8,335 bases of DNA from SIG603 sp963611165 (GTDB lineage Bacteria > Bacillota > Clostridia > Oscillospirales > Acutalibacteraceae). The stretch spans positions 1 to 8,335 of the forward strand of contig CAVDQG010000074.1 in the NCBI GenBank assembly GCA_963611165.1, read 5' to 3'. The notes under the pieces are model-generated. The model was not told where the DNA came from. It saw nothing but the letters and a program-made list of their open reading frames with translations, and ran no database searches. A program made the translations under genes and the position numbers. This document shows positions 6,468 to 8,335 of this stretch, one piece after another. Every line of letters starts with the position of its first letter. Position 1 is the stretch's first letter.

Positions 6468-7760
6468 TCAATCTTCGGTATTTTCTTTCTTTATAGCAAA
6501 AACCTCTCCCATATAGTATCTGAAAGCGAATAGTGGATTCTCGTCGTTTAACGCCCACATGAAGAGCCAATCATAAGGATTGCCGACATACAACTCCGGA
6601 TAGCCTGCATCCAAAAGGCGAGCATTTATCGTATCCAAACATCTTTCCGCATCAGAAAACTTTGCCATATAAAAAGCATCATTTTTGCTGACAATGAGCT
6701 TTGACCAATAAGTATAGAAAACAAGTAAAATCAGCATCTTCCTAATGATTTCATCATCGCCAACTAAATCTCCACGAATTAGTTTGTCAATGTTTTGTCT
6801 GCTCGGAAAGCAGTAATCCGCCCTTAACGGCATAAGCTTGTTTTCAGATAAAACTGAAGACAGAGAACGGTCATGTTTGATGGCATATTCTCTTTCTTGG
6901 TAGTTTGCCAGACCAATTATCTGAGCGAGAATAATCCATGTTGAGGAATCCGAACCGACAACGACATAATCGTCGGGCTTGACCTCTTGCTCCTGTTGAC
7001 AAACTTCTGCGTCAACAACATCTTTAGAACGAGTGTCTGTTTCACCTTTTCTGGATCTGTCTTCAAACCGATTATGAGTTTTTTCTATAATCTTGCCCTC
7101 TTGTGCAGCCAATCCGTCTGTCTTGGAAATCTCAGACCAAAGCTCTTGGATGTATTTGATAGCAGTAACATTGTTATACTGGAAATCGTTGATATTGTCT
7201 ATGATATACTGAATTAGCTTTTCTTTATCGTCAATGCCGTTTATATATTCAATAATGGTTTCGGTATAAAGAACCTCTCGGTTAGGAATAGCTTTTACCT
7301 TTTTAGGCACAGGGATGCGGTCAATTATCTCTTGGGCTTCTAAGTACGAAAGCCCGTTCTTCATACAGAAATAATAAACAGCCTCGTTTATGGTGTGGCA
7401 ATCAAAACCACGTTCAAACTGAACACATCTAAAAAAATCATTAGTCTCATCAACGCCTAAGTTGAATGCAAAACAGATTTGAAAAGCAGTCTTGCGAGCA
7501 ATTTTCTTGTTCGGTGCAAACCACTCTTTGAAATCACGCGGCGGTTTCACATTAGCTGTTTTGAACTTTTCGCGAAGGAACCGTGCCTTAGCAGACACAT
7601 CAGCTAAATCTCCTTTGTATCCATTCTCTTCCATAAATAATGTAAAGGCATCATCAAACCCACGAAACAGAGTAGCTGCTTCAACCAGATTTTCTTCATA
7701 ACCGTCATCGTCCATCGACAGCATTTCTGCCTTTATATTAAGTAATTCTGTGTATTGCAT
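6468..7760 (-). CDS. Conserved-looking 430-aa protein of unknown function, partner of the kinase-STAND gene
   Basis: I cannot give this protein a function. The N-terminal half (about 55-150) is helical with the striking blocks ARKTAFQICFAFNLGVDET and FDCHTINEAVYYFC, arranged like an XRE-type helix-turn-helix followed by more helices. A charged, low-complexity linker (about 220-262) follows. The C-terminal half has a second helix-turn-helix-like segment (FPSRQNIDKLIRGDLVGDDE, 318-337), a hydrophobic helix (341-353) and a conserved-looking end GYPELYVGNPYDWLFMWALN (386-405). I recall similar proteins from Clostridia, from memory only. There is no signal peptide and no catalytic motif. The gene precedes the kinase-STAND gene by 75 bp on the same strand without a terminator, which suggests a regulator or adaptor for it. 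Start choice is uncertain: AAGGA lies about 14 nt before this ATG, while Met12 has AAAGG 5 nt before it. Confidence 0.85.
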   Translation of the reverse strand: MQYTELLNIKAEMLSMDDDGYEENLVEAATLFRGFDDAFTLFMEENGYKGDLADVSAKARFLREKFKTANVKPPRDFKEWFAPNKKIARKTAFQICFAFNLGVDETNDFFRCVQFERGFDCHTINEAVYYFCMKNGLSYLEAQEIIDRIPVPKKVKAIPNREVLYTETIIEYINGIDDKEKLIQYIIDNINDFQYNNVTAIKYIQELWSEISKTDGLAAQEGKIIEKTHNRFEDRSRKGETDTRSKDVVDAEVCQQEQEVKPDDYVVVGSDSSTWIILAQIIGLANYQEREYAIKHDRSLSSVLSENKLMPLRADYCFPSRQNIDKLIRGDLVGDDEIIRKMLILLVFYTYWSKLIVSKNDAFYMAKFSDAERCLDTINARLLDAGYPELYVGNPYDWLFMWALNDENPLFAFRYYMGEVFAIKKENTED

Positions 7761-7814
7761 CTTATTCTTATCATTCCTTTTTGTTTAATAACTGATATTC
7801 TGACAAGTAATTAC

Positions 7815-7838
7815 CTTGCGTATTTTTAAATCTTGCGT
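7815..7838. repeat. Direct repeat CTTGCGT x2, 17 bp apart
   Basis: CTTGCGT occurs at 7815-7821 and 7832-7838, separated by 10 AT-rich bases. It lies 55-78 bp upstream of the start of the 430-residue gene and could be an operator, but a chance match is possible. Confidence 0.4.
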
Positions 7839-7983
7839 TTTTGTTTCAGATATAAACCATAAAATATTGTTTTGTATGCAATCAAACGCTTTACAAATAC
7901 TATCTGCTTTGTCAAGTGCCATATATTGTTTTTATCTTCATCATTATATTCACGGATTTGTTAGACTCACGCATTATTCAGTT

Positions 7984-8015
7984 CAATCATAAAGTGTAAA
8001 AATCTTTTATGATTG
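7984..8015. repeat. Perfect 10-bp inverted repeat
   Basis: CAATCATAAA (7984-7993) and TTTATGATTG (8006-8015) are perfect complements with a 12-bp spacer. Neither side is followed by a T run, so it is not a good terminator; an operator or a structured RNA is more likely. Confidence 0.6.
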
Positions 8016-8072
8016 CTATACCGCACCTACGGTTTCTATAAATTTAATATATCACGGAAATATAATTATTTC

Positions 8073-8097
8073 AACGAAAAGCAAAATTGCTTTCGTT
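8073..8097. repeat. Near-perfect hairpin with one bulged base
   Basis: AACGAAAAGCAA (8073-8084) pairs with TTGCTTTCGTT (8087-8097) with one extra A. The palindrome is tight, with a loop of a few A/T bases once the inner pairs open. There is no T tail, and its role is unknown. Confidence 0.5.
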
Positions 8098-8114
8098 TCC
8101 TTCTAAAATATGAT
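8087..8114 (+). promoter_or_regulatory. Possible plus-strand promoter for the right-edge ORF
   Basis: TTGCTT (8087-8092), 16 bp, TATGAT (8109-8114). The -10 matches five of six positions; the -35 only three. The start of the right-edge ORF is about 100 nt downstream. This is a weak call. Confidence 0.25.
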
Positions 8115-8169
8115 ATAGCTTTTTCTGATGCGCAAAGGCTATATGCTTATTTGGTGTCGTTAGATAAAT

Positions 8170-8189
8170 AAAAGCAACGCTCTGCTTTT
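8170..8189 (+). terminator. Weak terminator-like hairpin
   Basis: AAAAGCA (8170-8176), a 6-nt loop, TGCTTTT (8183-8189), then two more T. The stem is short and AT-rich. It could end a short transcript or act as an attenuator ahead of the right-edge ORF. Confidence 0.3.
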
Positions 8190-8216
8190 TTGGATAAAAG
8201 TAGAGCCACTAACCAA

Positions 8217-8335
8217 ATGAACATCCAGTCTATGTATTCCGACCTTGACCTTGACGCCGAGGACATGGAGAACGAATTACAGGGAGCATTCCAAGAATTA
8301 TTGTGGTTTGTTGACCGTTACTTATCGTTGACAGG
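8217..8335 (+). CDS. Partial ORF of unknown function running off the right edge
   Basis: From the ATG at 8217 the frame is open to the window end for 39 codons. It begins MNIQSMYSDLDLDAEDMENE and continues with an amphipathic helix-like ELLWFVDRYLSL. The acidic, helical composition and slightly GC-richer codons look like real coding sequence, but I do not recognise the family. No AGGAGG-like site precedes the ATG, and the frame is also open upstream to a TAA at 8169-8171 (giving AFLDKSRATNQ before the Met), so it may be a gene fragment or use another start. Its direction is opposite to the minus-strand genes to its left. Confidence 0.45.
   Translation, partial: MNIQSMYSDLDLDAEDMENELQGAFQELLWFVDRYLSLT

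Larger units (their letters stand above)
7761..8216. other. AT-rich stretch without a convincing gene, with several inverted repeats
   Basis: About 456 bp separate the 430-residue gene from the partial ORF at the right edge. The part next to 7760 should hold the minus-strand promoter, but I see no clean -35/-10 pair; the best is TTGACA at 7915-7910 with a poor -10. The part from 7984 onward contains three inverted repeats listed separately. A 52-codon open frame (8013-8168, plus) lacks a good start and ribosome site. Confidence 0.6.

Noticed and set aside
7855..7890. Fourth copy of the promoter motif upstream of the 430-residue gene
   Set aside because: It has CAAAAC followed by AT-rich sequence, but the GCTA block and the fixed spacing are absent.
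7761..8335. tRNA, CRISPR or insertion sequence ends
   Set aside because: There is no cloverleaf, no regularly spaced repeat and no paired terminal repeat flanking a transposase.

Overview
The window looks like an AT-rich chromosomal stretch of a gut-type Clostridia species (Lachnospiraceae or Ruminococcaceae are the best guesses). The grounds are codon use, strong AGGAGG-like ribosome sites, a LTGC-type lipoprotein, and resemblance of several proteins to Clostridia families. No rRNA, tRNA, CRISPR array or intact mobile element is visible. A run of 95 Ns (3745-3839) marks it as draft sequence.

Left part (1-2757). A plus-strand cytosine-deaminase-like amidohydrolase, cut by the left edge, runs into a perfect 16-bp hairpin that probably terminates transcription from both sides. 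Converging on it is a minus-strand cluster: a frameshifted small cysteine-rich gene (2757-2359), a 69-residue acidic protein (2339-2130) and a lipoprotein (2105-1230). The gaps are only about 20-25 nt, so they probably form one operon.

Middle (2758-7760). A minus-strand pair follows. A 430-residue conserved protein of unknown function (7760-6468) lies upstream of a giant protein of about 1,140 residues (6392-2974). The giant carries an N-terminal Ser/Thr kinase domain, an NB-ARC/STAND NTPase and a helical C-terminal repeat region. This sensor, switch and effector layout is also used by prokaryotic NLR-like proteins. The N run interrupts this gene and makes it look like two ORFs; the reading frames on both sides fit one gene. 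A hairpin with a U-rich tail ends it.

A 33-bp promoter-like motif with identical internal spacing occurs three times on the minus strand: once before the kinase-STAND gene and twice, 90 bp apart, before the lipoprotein operon. This suggests the two units are co-regulated, possibly by one unidentified factor.

Right end (7761-8335). About 450 bp without a convincing gene holds several inverted repeats and a short direct repeat. A plus-strand ORF then starts near 8217 and leaves the window.
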